This document shows positions 8,932 through 17,591 of a stretch of DNA of 62,751 nucleotides, piece after piece. Source of the DNA: Spirochaetaceae bacterium (GTDB lineage: Bacteria; Spirochaetota; Spirochaetia; SZUA-6; DRHE01); assembly GCA_020353535.1 (NCBI GenBank), contig CP070696.1, forward strand, positions 3,166,654 through 3,229,404. The letters run 5' to 3'. The notes under the pieces are model-generated. The model saw nothing but the letters and a program-made list of their open reading frames with translations, did no database searches and was not told the DNA's origin. Both the position numbers and the translations under genes were made by a program. The first letter of the stretch is position 1, and each line of letters opens with the position of its first letter.

Positions 8932-10764
8932 TTACAGATTCAACAGCTCCGGCAGACCACAGGCGGCCAGGGTTTCCTCTTTGACCTGGCCATCCTCATC
9001 CCAGCCGCGCTCGTTATAATACTCATCCAGCATGATGTTGTACATTTCGAAGGTGACTACCTTACCCTTGCAGGGTCCGGTTTGGACCGGATCCTTCATG
9101 ATCCGCTCGGGCAGCTGGTCGTCATCCCGCCTGATTCCCTCTCGGTTCAGGATTACCCGCTCCAAGTTGTAGATCCTTTCGCCGATCTCGAGGAGCGCAG
9201 GTGTGAAATCGTAGCCGGTAACCGCTTCCAGTACGTTGCCTTTGGGGTTATCCGTGAAGCCCATGGAGCTGCGGGCTACGGTGCACACTCCCGTGCTGTC
9301 CACATAGCCCCGGTTGTCCTGAATCGTCTTTACCAGTTTTCCCTTGCCCTCTACCGCAAACCTGTCGTACTCCTTGGAGATAAGCTCGTGCCGAACGGTC
9401 CAGCCGCCCACGTTGTGGCAGGCTCCGCGACTGGCCGTCCCGAAGGTCAGCGCCTTGCCGTGGAAACCCCGAGGATCGTAGGCGGCAAAGGGTAATCCCT
9501 TCACCGCAATGATGTAGGGACGCCACTGCGGATGTTTTTCGGCAACGATCTTCATGCCGTCAGCCAGAAGCGCCCCGATGCCCCGCCTAGCGGCGATCAT
9601 GCGGATCAGATCGATCATGGCCTGCCCGTTTCCGAAACGGGCTTCGATACCGCCGGTATCCTCCTTGGAGATCAATCCTTTTTCGAACAACTCCATAGTC
9701 AAAGCAACCGCGTTTCCCGTGGAGATGGTATCGATACCCAGCTCATCGCAGAGCTCCGCGGCCTGAACGATGGCGGCGAAATCATCCACCCCACAGTTGG
9801 GCCCCAGCATCACGACGGTCTCGTACTCGGTTCTGGCCCTGGCACCGGAAAAGGGGCCCTCCTTGACCCGGTTGACCTGACCGCAGGCAATCGTACACAT
9901 GTAGCAGGCGGAGTTCTTCTCCTTGTAGTGCTCGACCATGGCATGGGCGTCCACCTTGTCGGCTCCCTCGAAGTAGGAACTCTGGAAGTTTCGTGTCGGG
10001 ATGCAACCGAGCTCATTCAGCACTTCGACAAACTGCGCGGTACCGTACTCGGTATGGGAAGCACGGCTATCCTTGAGCATGGCCACCCCTTCTCGAAAGA
10101 TCCGTTGAACCTCATGCGGATCAGCGACCGGAATCGTTCCCGTGCCCTGAATCACGATCCCCTTCAACTTCTTGGACCCCATGACCGCTCCGGCACCGCC
10201 GCGGCCGAAGAAACGGGCATCCACATTGATACAGGCCAGATGAACCAGCTTTTCGCCAGCCGGTCCGATGGTCAGGGCCGAGGCCGGCCCGATTTCCAGA
10301 GTTTGCTTCAACGCTTTCTGAGCAGCACTATTGTTGAAACCCACGAGACGATCAGCCGCGTGAAAGCTGACCTTCTCATCCACAATGCTCACATAGATCC
10401 AGTCCTTCGAGCTGCCCTCGATGATCAATCCGTCGAAGCCGCACCTTTTCAGATAGGGTCCGAATTGTCCGCTGCTGTTGGCGCAGAGGTAGATCCCCGT
10501 GTTGGGAGATTTGGTAGCCAGCTGAAACTTCGGCGTAGAGGGCAGGCGCAGGCCGGTAAGAGGACCTGTCATGAAGATCAGCTTGTTCTCCTCCCCAAGG
10601 GGTCGTACCTGCGGACCGATCTCCTCGTAGTAGTACTTGGCCGCCAGGCCGCGTCCGCCCAGTAGCTTGAGCAGATCGAGCTCCTTCAGCGGCTCCTGGC
10701 TCGAGGTGCGAGTGCTCAGGTTGATGCGCAGAATCCTGCCCAGATACCCTCCGTTGAATCTCAT
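8932..10764 (-). CDS. Tungsten-type aldehyde:ferredoxin oxidoreductase (AOR)
   Basis: A 610-residue cytoplasmic enzyme that oxidises aldehydes to carboxylic acids and passes electrons to ferredoxin. The N-terminal pterin domain (GYLGRILRINLST, GGRGLAAKYY, GPLTGLRLPSTPKF) and FGRGGAGAVMGSKKLK are diagnostic. Cluster ligands follow the AOR pattern: CYMCTIAC near residues 287-294 and a fourth Cys in STGVC near 492, matching the spacing of the Pyrococcus furiosus enzyme. It lies between an SDR and the MoaD-like carrier in a sugar catabolic operon, so the natural substrate may be a short sugar-derived aldehyde. Tungsten rather than molybdenum is inferred from the family. Confidence 0.93.
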   Translation of the reverse strand: MRFNGGYLGRILRINLSTRTSSQEPLKELDLLKLLGGRGLAAKYYYEEIGPQVRPLGEENKLIFMTGPLTGLRLPSTPKFQLATKSPNTGIYLCANSSGQFGPYLKRCGFDGLIIEGSSKDWIYVSIVDEKVSFHAADRLVGFNNSAAQKALKQTLEIGPASALTIGPAGEKLVHLACINVDARFFGRGGAGAVMGSKKLKGIVIQGTGTIPVADPHEVQRIFREGVAMLKDSRASHTEYGTAQFVEVLNELGCIPTRNFQSSYFEGADKVDAHAMVEHYKEKNSACYMCTIACGQVNRVKEGPFSGARARTEYETVVMLGPNCGVDDFAAIVQAAELCDELGIDTISTGNAVALTMELFEKGLISKEDTGGIEARFGNGQAMIDLIRMIAARRGIGALLADGMKIVAEKHPQWRPYIIAVKGLPFAAYDPRGFHGKALTFGTASRGACHNVGGWTVRHELISKEYDRFAVEGKGKLVKTIQDNRGYVDSTGVCTVARSSMGFTDNPKGNVLEAVTGYDFTPALLEIGERIYNLERVILNREGIRRDDDQLPERIMKDPVQTGPCKGKVVTFEMYNIMLDEYYNERGWDEDGQVKEETLAACGLPELLNL

Positions 10765-10791
10765 CTATGGTTCCTCTAGTTAGACACGGTA

Positions 10792-11568
10792 TTAGTGGAC
10801 TTCCCGTCCACCGGTGATGTTGAACGCCTGACCCGTACAGTAGTCCCCGCTTACCGTGAGAAAGTGCACAAAGGAAACGACATCCTCGATTTCGGTAAGT
10901 CGGCCCAAGGGGATCTTGGCCGTGAATTTCTTCTTCACCTCCTCCAGCGGCATACCCAAGTTCTTCGTGTAGGCCGAGCTGACCTGCTCCCAGACTCCGG
11001 TAGCCTGGACGATGCCCGGACAGACGCAGTTCACTTTTATATTTTTGTCCGCCAGCTCGAAGGCCAGCGCGTGGGTCAGGGAGATAATCGCGCCTTTGGC
11101 CGCCGAATAGTGGGCCATCAGAGCGGAGCCGGTCTTGCCCGACTTGGAGGAGAAATTGATGATGCGCCCGTCCTCCAGAGATTGCATGCTAATGACCGCA
11201 CCCTGAATGCAGTACAGGGTCCCGTGGACGTTCACCCTCATCATCCGATCCATCTGCTCGGGGGTGATCTCCTGAAAGGGCCGCTGGTCGACCAGGCCCG
11301 CATTGTTTACCAGGCAGTACACCGGACCCAGGTCACCCTGGATCTTCGCGAAACAGGCCAGCACCGCCTCACGATCTGTGATGTCAACGACATAGGATCG
11401 CAGCTCCCCGGCCGCCGACAATTTTTCAGCTTCTTCCTGCACCGCCGGATTGACATCGATCATGGCGACTTTAGCGCCATCCTCCGCGTATCGTTTGGCC
11501 AGAGCCAGTCCGATACTCCGGGCCGCTCCGGTAACGACACAGACTTTGTCTCGCAAATCAACGCTCAT
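10792..11568 (-). CDS. Short-chain dehydrogenase/reductase (sorbitol dehydrogenase-like)
   Basis: A 258-residue classical SDR. The coenzyme motif is TGAARSIG (residues 14-21), followed by NNAG, the catalytic Ser in NFSSKSG and the YSAAK active site, with a C-terminal ITGGREVH. An acidic residue after beta-2 (MIDVN) points to NAD rather than NADP. Family resemblance is to bacterial sorbitol/galactitol-type SDRs, but the substrate is not determined. It is followed after 27 bases by AOR. Confidence 0.82.
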   Translation of the reverse strand: MSVDLRDKVCVVTGAARSIGLALAKRYAEDGAKVAMIDVNPAVQEEAEKLSAAGELRSYVVDITDREAVLACFAKIQGDLGPVYCLVNNAGLVDQRPFQEITPEQMDRMMRVNVHGTLYCIQGAVISMQSLEDGRIINFSSKSGKTGSALMAHYSAAKGAIISLTHALAFELADKNIKVNCVCPGIVQATGVWEQVSSAYTKNLGMPLEEVKKKFTAKIPLGRLTEIEDVVSFVHFLTVSGDYCTGQAFNITGGREVH

Positions 11569-11644
11569 TACTTCTGTTCCTTAGGTATTCGATTCTTCCC
11601 GTATTCAAATCTTCCGTATCCTGCTCGGTCACCGCGCTGCCCTT

Positions 11645-12406
11645 TCAGCCCATGAGCAGGCCGCCGCTCACATTCACGGTGGTGCCGGTCATGTAGCTGG
11701 CCCGGTCCGAAGCCAGAAACACGATCACATCCGCGACTTCTTCGATCTCCCCGAAGCGCCTAAGCGGGATCGTGCCGAGGTACTTGTCACGGTTTGCCTC
11801 GAAACGTTCGGCGGTCATCTTGGTTATCATCAATCCCGGGGCCACGGCATTGACGGCGATCCCGGCTTGAGCCACCTCCCTGGCCAGAGAAACCGTGAAG
11901 GAGATGATCCCCCCCTTGCTGGCGTCGTAATGGGCCCGGCCCGAACTGGATCCGAGGTAGGCAGCAGCCGAAGACACGTTGACGATTCTTCCTGATTTTT
12001 CCAGATGCAGCAGGCGCCTGACCATCTCCTGACAGGTAAAAAAAGTTCCGCTCAGGTTGGTTCGGAGGGTTTGCTCCCAATCCTCCTCGGAAGTATCTTT
12101 CACATACGAGCTGGGACAGGCGGCGGCATTGTTCACCAGGATATCCACGGTGGAAAACCGCTCTTCTACCTCATCGAACATGCGGGCAACCTGATTCTTG
12201 TCCGCCACGCTGCCCTCCACGGTCATGGCCTCAACGCCGCAGGCGGCAGTGATTTCCGCGACCAGCTCTTCGGCGATGTGGGCATTTCTGCGATAGTTGA
12301 CTGCTACACGCGCCCCCTCCGCAGCCAGGGCCCGGCAAACGGCCGCCCCCAGCCCCTGGGAGCCGCCGGTAACCAGCGCGGTTTTGCCTTTCAGATGCAG
12401 ATCCAT
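11645..12406 (-). CDS. Short-chain dehydrogenase/reductase, FabG-like
   Basis: A 253-residue classical SDR with TGGSQGLG, NNAAA in place of NNAG, the catalytic VNVSS and HYDASKGG, and a C-terminal GTTVNVSGG. I chose ATG 12406 because GGAGGT lies three bases upstream; the frame is open further up but that part (to 12481) does not look like an SDR. It lies between the kinase remnant and the first SDR. With two SDRs and two MDRs in the locus, the pathway probably has several redox steps on one carbon skeleton. Confidence 0.8.
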   Translation of the reverse strand: MDLHLKGKTALVTGGSQGLGAAVCRALAAEGARVAVNYRRNAHIAEELVAEITAACGVEAMTVEGSVADKNQVARMFDEVEERFSTVDILVNNAAACPSSYVKDTSEEDWEQTLRTNLSGTFFTCQEMVRRLLHLEKSGRIVNVSSAAAYLGSSSGRAHYDASKGGIISFTVSLAREVAQAGIAVNAVAPGLMITKMTAERFEANRDKYLGTIPLRRFGEIEEVADVIVFLASDRASYMTGTTVNVSGGLLMG

Positions 12407-12494
12407 CGGACCTCCAACGCGCTTCTCCTTTTTTGAATCCTGGCATGTGGTGATCGGCGGCTTCGGGGATAACCGCCACATGACCAGCAGCCCT

Positions 12495-13085
12495 CTATCG
12501 CCCTATCCTCTGCAGATCCTGGAATATCCCCCGCACCTTGTCGAACAATTCGGAATAATAGCGAACGTAACCCTCATAGATGCTGTGGTTCTCCGGGTTC
12601 GGCGAATACACCTCTGTCTCCCGGACAAATCGCCGGCAGGCCATTTTCATATCCTCGTAAACGCCCACGGCATGACCGGCGATGATGATGTCTCCAAGCA
12701 GGGCAAAATCCTCGCGGCTCAGCCTGGCGTATTTCAACCCCATGACGTCGCTTTTGATCTGATTCCAAAGATCCGATCGGGCTCCGCCGCCGATGATTCT
12801 GACCTCTTCGAGGGACAGATCCGGATAGGTCTTCTTCATCACGTTGAGCACACAGGCGTATTCGTAGGCAAAACTCTCCAGCAGGGCTCTGTAAAAGTGG
12901 GGGCGCTTGTGACTCCAGGTGTGTCCAATCCACATACCCCGGATATCCGGATCGCTGGGGAAGCCGCGGCCCCCCAGCAGGCCAAGGGCCAGCAGCCCCT
13001 CCGATCCCGGCGGCACCGCATCCGCTTGCTTTCTTTGAAGCGTCGCCACCACCCGCTGTGTTCCCGTCATGATTATCCCTAGCAT
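12495..13085 (-). pseudogene. Xylulokinase (FGGY family) remnant: C-terminal domain only
   Basis: A 196-residue product that matches only the end of a FGGY carbohydrate kinase (normally about 500 residues). VPPGSEGLL, the R-x-x-FYRALLES segment and the FGGY signature IIGGGARSDLWNQI are clear. The actin-like N-terminal domain with the catalytic Asp is missing. The first residues (MLGII, then GTQRVV) faintly recall a kinase N-terminus, so an internal in-frame deletion is possible. A good ribosome site (GGAGAGG) precedes ATG 13085, so a fragment may still be made, but it cannot be an active kinase. Confidence 0.7.
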
Positions 13086-13164
13086 AGAAGATCCTCTCCG
13101 ATGCGTCAACATGAATGTGGATTATTTTTGTCATTAAGTGATTTTAGCTGCTAATTTCATAGTT

Positions 13165-13177
13165 TTATTTAAAATAA
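13165..13177. promoter_or_regulatory. AT-only palindrome in the divergent DeoR promoter region
   Basis: TTATTT, A, AAATAA is a perfect inverted repeat in the AT-rich gap between the leftward sugar operon and the DeoR gene. It lies just upstream of the predicted DeoR promoter and could be part of the regulator's operator, though AT-only palindromes also arise by chance. Confidence 0.25.
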
Positions 13178-13180
13178 TTA

Positions 13181-13209
13181 TGGACTTTTCTGGCAATGCA
13201 GTCTACAAT
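13181..13209 (+). promoter_or_regulatory. Predicted promoter of the DeoR regulator
   Basis: TGGACT (13181-13186), a 17-base spacer and TACAAT (13204-13209) form a sigma70-like promoter. A TAGGAG ribosome site then precedes ATG 13230. Confidence 0.45.
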
Positions 13210-13229
13210 TCATTCGATAGGATAGGAGA

Positions 13230-14000
13230 ATGCTGCCCTACGAACGCCAGGAGCTGATCCTGGAGGCCCTGAACAAAGAGCGCTTTTTGAAGATCAAGGA
13301 GCTGCTCGATCTCACCAACAGTTCTCTCACCACGCTCCGTCGAGATATCAACTACCTGTCGGAAAGCGGAAAAATCCGCAAATCCAGGGGCGGCATACTC
13401 CTGGTCGAACAGCGGGAGCGGGAAGAGGCCAGTTTTCTATATCGAGATCGAGAAAAACTGTATAAAACAGAGAAGGAAAGAATCGGCAGGGCGGCTCAAC
13501 GGTACATCGAAGATCGGGATTTCATCTTTCTCCTCAACGGAACCACCACCATATCGGTGGCCAGGAATCTGTTCTCGGACAAGCAGATTACAATCATCAC
13601 CAATGGAATCGATATTGTATCGGCTTTGCGGGATAGACCAAACGTGGAGGTGATTCTGTTAGGCGGAATTGTTGATTACCCGAACTACGTCATGACCGGC
13701 CCCATGGTGTTGAAGGAGCTCGATGATCTGCATGCCACCAAGCTGATTTCGGGAGCGGGAGGCATCACCGAGGAAAAGGGGATTACGATCTATCCGTATA
13801 TGGTGTCGGCCTACTACCAGAAGATCGTCGACATGGTCGAGCGCGTCATCATCGTAGCCGATCATTCCAAGTTCGGCAGAAACGCTCTGGTTCAGGCTAC
13901 AGCATTGGACAACGTTGACACCATCATTACCGACGAGGCGGTTCCGGAAAAATATCTCCAGCTTTTGAGGCAGAAGCAGATTGAGACCATCATATCCTGA
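13230..14000 (+). CDS. DeoR/GlpR family transcriptional regulator
   Basis: A 256-residue regulator with an N-terminal winged helix (RQELILEALNKE, then TLRRDINYLSESGKIRKSRGG) and a DeoR sensor domain (about 75-250) that binds phosphorylated sugars. Sensor motifs include LLNGTTTISVARNL, IITNG and VIIVADHSKFG. It stands between the leftward sugar operon and the rightward MDR and UroD-like genes, and is the obvious candidate to control both. The inducer is likely a phosphorylated intermediate of the pathway. Confidence 0.9.
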   Translation: MLPYERQELILEALNKERFLKIKELLDLTNSSLTTLRRDINYLSESGKIRKSRGGILLVEQREREEASFLYRDREKLYKTEKERIGRAAQRYIEDRDFIFLLNGTTTISVARNLFSDKQITIITNGIDIVSALRDRPNVEVILLGGIVDYPNYVMTGPMVLKELDDLHATKLISGAGGITEEKGITIYPYMVSAYYQKIVDMVERVIIVADHSKFGRNALVQATALDNVDTIITDEAVPEKYLQLLRQKQIETIIS

Positions 14001-14063
14001 TACTCCACGCAGGATGTGTGAATTTCTGTAAGCGACGGCAATAAAGACTGCAGGACGAAGGCT

Positions 14064-15110
14064 ATGGAAACCATGCGGGCGGTTATCTACCACGCTAAAC
14101 AGGACGTCAGGGTGGAACATATACCGATTCCATCCTGCGGCACAGACGAGATTCGAGTGAAAATAGACGCCTGCGCCGTTTGTGGATCGGATTTCAAAAC
14201 ATTCAACAGCGGAAATCCCAGAATGAAACCGCCGGTCACCATGGGGCACGAGTTCAGCGGTGTAGTGGAGACGGTGGGGCGAGAGGTACGGGGAATATCC
14301 GTCGGTGAGCGCATTGTAATGGCCACCTCGGTATCCTGCGGACAGTGCGTGTACTGCCTTCGAGGATGGAACAACCTCTGCCTCAATCTGAAGCCCATGG
14401 GATTTCACTTTCCGGGGGGAATGGCCGAGTACATGATCGTCCCGGCTGGGGCGATACGCAACGGGCACGTAGTCAAGGTTCCCCCTGGTCTTGCCCCCGA
14501 ACACGCAGCCCTGGCTGAACCGGTCAGCTGCGCTGTCAATTGTGTCGAGAACTGCCGGATCACGGCGCAGGATACGGTCGTCGTCGTCGGGGCAGGTCCT
14601 CTGGGAATCATGAACCTCTTCGTAGCCCGAGAGTACGGGGCAACGAAGACGATTCTCGCCCAGCGGGAAGGTAGGCGACTGGAAGCGGCGAGGCAATTCA
14701 GCTGCCACAGACTGGTGAACACGACCAAGGAGGATCTCGTAGAGATCGTGAAAGCTGAGACCGGCGGCCTGGGTGCTGACTGTGTAATCGTGGCCGCACC
14801 CTCGGCAGCGGCTCAGGAACAGGCGATCGATCTGGTGCGAAAAAAGGGAAGGGTCTGCCTGTTCGCCTCCCTGCCGGTCGGAACCAATATGCTCAACCTC
14901 GACAGTCGGAAGATTCACTATAATGAGCTGAACGTTCTCGGAACCAGTGATTCCACGGCCGGACAGGTGGCCAAGGCGATCGAGATACTGCAGCAGCCGT
15001 CTTTTCCAAAAGACAAACTGGCCACCCATAGACTACCTCTGGAGGATATTGATGAGGCCTTTTCGATCATGCAATCCCGGGAGGGATTGCGGGTGGTGCT
15101 GATACCCTGA
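14064..15110 (+). CDS. Zinc-dependent medium-chain dehydrogenase, second copy in the locus
   Basis: A 348-residue MDR dehydrogenase with catalytic zinc residues in AVCGSDFKTF and GHEFSG, the structural zinc loop CGQCVYCLRGWNNLC, and a Rossmann VVVVGAGPLGIM. It is a clear paralogue of the leftward dehydrogenase at 7.5-8.6 kb, though only moderately similar. It follows the DeoR gene by 63 bases and precedes the UroD-like gene by 19. The substrate is probably a sugar alcohol or a reduced intermediate of the same pathway. Confidence 0.85.
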   Translation: METMRAVIYHAKQDVRVEHIPIPSCGTDEIRVKIDACAVCGSDFKTFNSGNPRMKPPVTMGHEFSGVVETVGREVRGISVGERIVMATSVSCGQCVYCLRGWNNLCLNLKPMGFHFPGGMAEYMIVPAGAIRNGHVVKVPPGLAPEHAALAEPVSCAVNCVENCRITAQDTVVVVGAGPLGIMNLFVAREYGATKTILAQREGRRLEAARQFSCHRLVNTTKEDLVEIVKAETGGLGADCVIVAAPSAAAQEQAIDLVRKKGRVCLFASLPVGTNMLNLDSRKIHYNELNVLGTSDSTAGQVAKAIEILQQPSFPKDKLATHRLPLEDIDEAFSIMQSREGLRVVLIP

Positions 15111-15129
15111 AGAATCTACGGAGGTTGCA

Positions 15130-16278
15130 ATGACCCATCGTGAGCGGGTTCTCCGTACATTGGAACACGCAGAACCCGACCGGGTCCCTCTGGACCTGGG
15201 AAGCGTTGGCAGTCTTATTGTGGATCCGTTGTACTTCGAGGTAAAGAAGCTGCTGGGCATCCACGAGGACATCGCTCCCTATCGCAGTGGAAGCACGGCG
15301 AACTACTATGACGAGAGAATCCTCGAAGCCCTCGACGTCGACTTCCGTCACCTCTGGCTTACCTCTGCCGACAAGCCGAAAGCAAAGAGAAATCCCGACG
15401 GCACGGTGCGGGACGAATGGGGAATCCTCTGGAGCTCCGAAGGGTCATATCCCGTTCACTTTCCCTTGAAGGGGGCAACGGAAAACGACATCGCTTCCTT
15501 TAACTGGCCACTGCCCGAGGGGCGGTGGGATCTAACTGGCCTAAAAGAACGGGCAGAGAGATTATCCAGAGATACAGATTACGCCCTCGTGGCCAAAGCG
15601 GTTTTCGGCGGCGGCGGCATCCTGGAGAGATGCTACTATTTGAGATCCATAGAGGAGCTCCTTGTCGATATGAGGTTGAGAGAGCAGATCGCCCGCTTCA
15701 TCATAGATCGGGTCGTGGAGGTGGAAATCGCCCTCTGGGACATGTATCTCGATGCAGTCGGTCCCTACATTCATGTGGTGCAGCGTGCCTCGGATCTTGG
15801 AACACAGGCGAGCCTGTTGCTGTCCCCTGAGCTGTACCGGGCTTTCCTCAAGCCGGCGGAGGAGCGGGTATTCCATTTCATCAAGGGCAAAGCTCCTCAG
15901 GCAAAACTATGGTTTCACAGCTGCGGAGCTGTCTCCGAGCTCATCGAGGATTTCATCGACATCGGTGTAGAGATTCTGAATCCTGTCCAGCCCCTGGCCG
16001 CAGGCATGGATTCCTTCCAGCTCAAGAAGAGGTTTGGAACGCGGATATGCTTTCATGGAGGAATCGACATCCAGAGGGCCATGCCCGGCACGCTGGAGGA
16101 TGTCCGTCGGGAGGTAAATACCCGACTTCGGGCTTTCGGTCCCGGTGGCGGTTATATCCTGGCGCCGGTGAATCACCTGCAAGCTGATACCCCGGCGGAG
16201 AATGTGCTCGCCCTGTACCGCTACGCGAGGGAAGCGGGGCGCTATCCGCTTCCCTCGCTGACGAACAGCAGCAGATAA
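15130..16278 (+). CDS. Uroporphyrinogen decarboxylase-like (URO-D/MtaA superfamily) protein
   Basis: A 382-residue URO-D fold protein: TPHRER-like start (MTHRERVLRTLEHAEPDRVP), AKAVFGGGG, FHSCGAV near residue 260, FHGGIDIQRAMP near 312 and GGGYILAPVNHLQADTP near the end. Members outside haem synthesis include corrinoid methyltransferases such as MtaA, and many uncharacterised copies lie in sugar or aromatic catabolic loci. The GGAGG ribosome site is good. Placement with a DeoR regulator and dehydrogenase argues against a haem role. Its last 37 bases overlap the convergent tolC-like gene. Confidence 0.75.
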   Translation: MTHRERVLRTLEHAEPDRVPLDLGSVGSLIVDPLYFEVKKLLGIHEDIAPYRSGSTANYYDERILEALDVDFRHLWLTSADKPKAKRNPDGTVRDEWGILWSSEGSYPVHFPLKGATENDIASFNWPLPEGRWDLTGLKERAERLSRDTDYALVAKAVFGGGGILERCYYLRSIEELLVDMRLREQIARFIIDRVVEVEIALWDMYLDAVGPYIHVVQRASDLGTQASLLLSPELYRAFLKPAEERVFHFIKGKAPQAKLWFHSCGAVSELIEDFIDIGVEILNPVQPLAAGMDSFQLKKRFGTRICFHGGIDIQRAMPGTLEDVRREVNTRLRAFGPGGGYILAPVNHLQADTPAENVLALYRYAREAGRYPLPSLTNSSR

Positions 16279-17591
16279 ACACCCAATACCCGGTAGACCT
16301 CTGCGGCTGACTGGAAGATGAGGATCTGGGTGCGCCTAAGATTCAACCGCAGCTGCTCCAGCTCCAGGGTGGTGCGCCGTCCCCGTTGAAAGAGAAGCTC
16401 TCCCTCCTGCAGTGCTACTCTGTCCCGCTCCCCCTGGATTTGGGCGCTGGCCAGGGCCTGATCGACAAGAGCGATGTTCTGCTGTTGCAGTGACTTCTCC
16501 ATATCCGCGGCATAGCTCTCCGCAGCGATTTCCATGCGCTTGATCTCAATGTCCTGCCGCAGGTCTTCCCGCTCATCCTGTTTCAACTGATTCGGGGAGA
16601 AACTCAAGCTCATGTTCACGCTGTGAGACTCGGGAAACTCATAAGGAAAGGTAACGGCTGTGGAGAGATTCAGATCCGGGCGCCAGCCACGAGTGGCCTT
16701 CAGCTCCGCCTCCAGGGCGGCCAGATCGAGTTGCAGGACTTCCAGTTTCTCGGTAACCGGTGCAATATCTTCAAAGCCTTCCACCTTGGCCCTGCGTGCC
16801 TCAACCAAATCCAGCAGATCATCGAAGGAAAGGGGCGACACGGCAATCCGCTCCTCGCTCGGAGCGAACAGCAACTGCAGGGTTCGCCAGTCGCTCAGGT
16901 AGCGCTGCTCACTGTTGAACATATCTTCACGCGCCTCAATAAGATCGACCAGCTGGTCCTGGACGTCCTGAAACGAGGTCTCTCCCACCTCCTGCCGCCG
17001 CCGGGCAAGCTCGTACTTCTTCTGTTCCAGCTCCTCCGTACTGCGGATCAGCTCCCGCTCCATATCCCGAACCAGCAGGTTCAGGCCGGCCCGCTCCGCA
17101 TCCAGAAAGATCCTGCGCTTCAGATAGCGCTCCCGCACGAGGGCGCTCTCGAGGTCCTTCTCTTCGGAGTAGGTCTGCCGTTTAGGGGCAAGAGGTTTCA
17201 CGGAGAGTGACACCTCTTCGCCAAGCTGCCATGCATCATCGACAGAGACCTCTCCCCCGAAGGAGAGCTGGGGGAACACTGGCAGGGAAAGACTCGATTG
17301 TCCGGACCAACCGCCACCTCCGACACCCCCTGTTGTGTAACCGCCGCCAACCGACAGTGTGGAGTCCATCAGTTCCGGTTCTCCGATCAACTCCTCCCGG
17401 GCACGTTCTACGCTCCGGGCTGCTTTGAAAATCTCCAGGTTGCGAGACTGGGCCCGCCGGGCGATTTCCTGGACCGACAAGGTCAGTGTCGGAGGTTGAT
17501 CGTCGCTCCTTTGCTCTTGAGCGGGAAGCCGGGTCAATCCCACAGCAAGGATCGTACATGCCAGGGTAAACGCCGGGGCTACGCGTTTCAT
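16242..17591 (-). CDS. TolC-family outer-membrane efflux protein
   Basis: A 449-residue protein with a signal peptide (cleavage near LPAQEQ) and two outer-membrane-efflux repeats of long alpha-hairpins with barrel strands. It forms the outer duct of a tripartite pump. ATG 17591 overlaps the end of the RND gene (ATGA), so the two are translationally coupled. It is the last gene of the adaptor, RND, TolC operon. The C-terminus overlaps the convergent UroD-like gene. Confidence 0.85.
   Translation of the reverse strand: MKRVAPAFTLACTILAVGLTRLPAQEQRSDDQPPTLTLSVQEIARRAQSRNLEIFKAARSVERAREELIGEPELMDSTLSVGGGYTTGGVGGGGWSGQSSLSLPVFPQLSFGGEVSVDDAWQLGEEVSLSVKPLAPKRQTYSEEKDLESALVRERYLKRRIFLDAERAGLNLLVRDMERELIRSTEELEQKKYELARRRQEVGETSFQDVQDQLVDLIEAREDMFNSEQRYLSDWRTLQLLFAPSEERIAVSPLSFDDLLDLVEARRAKVEGFEDIAPVTEKLEVLQLDLAALEAELKATRGWRPDLNLSTAVTFPYEFPESHSVNMSLSFSPNQLKQDEREDLRQDIEIKRMEIAAESYAADMEKSLQQQNIALVDQALASAQIQGERDRVALQEGELLFQRGRRTTLELEQLRLNLRRTQILIFQSAAEVYRVLGVYLLLFVSEGSG

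Noticed and set aside
13659..15029. A 456-codon frame on the minus strand opposite the DeoR and dehydrogenase genes.
   Set aside because: It is antisense to two genes with clear domains, matches nothing I recognise and has no ribosome site; it is a codon-usage shadow.
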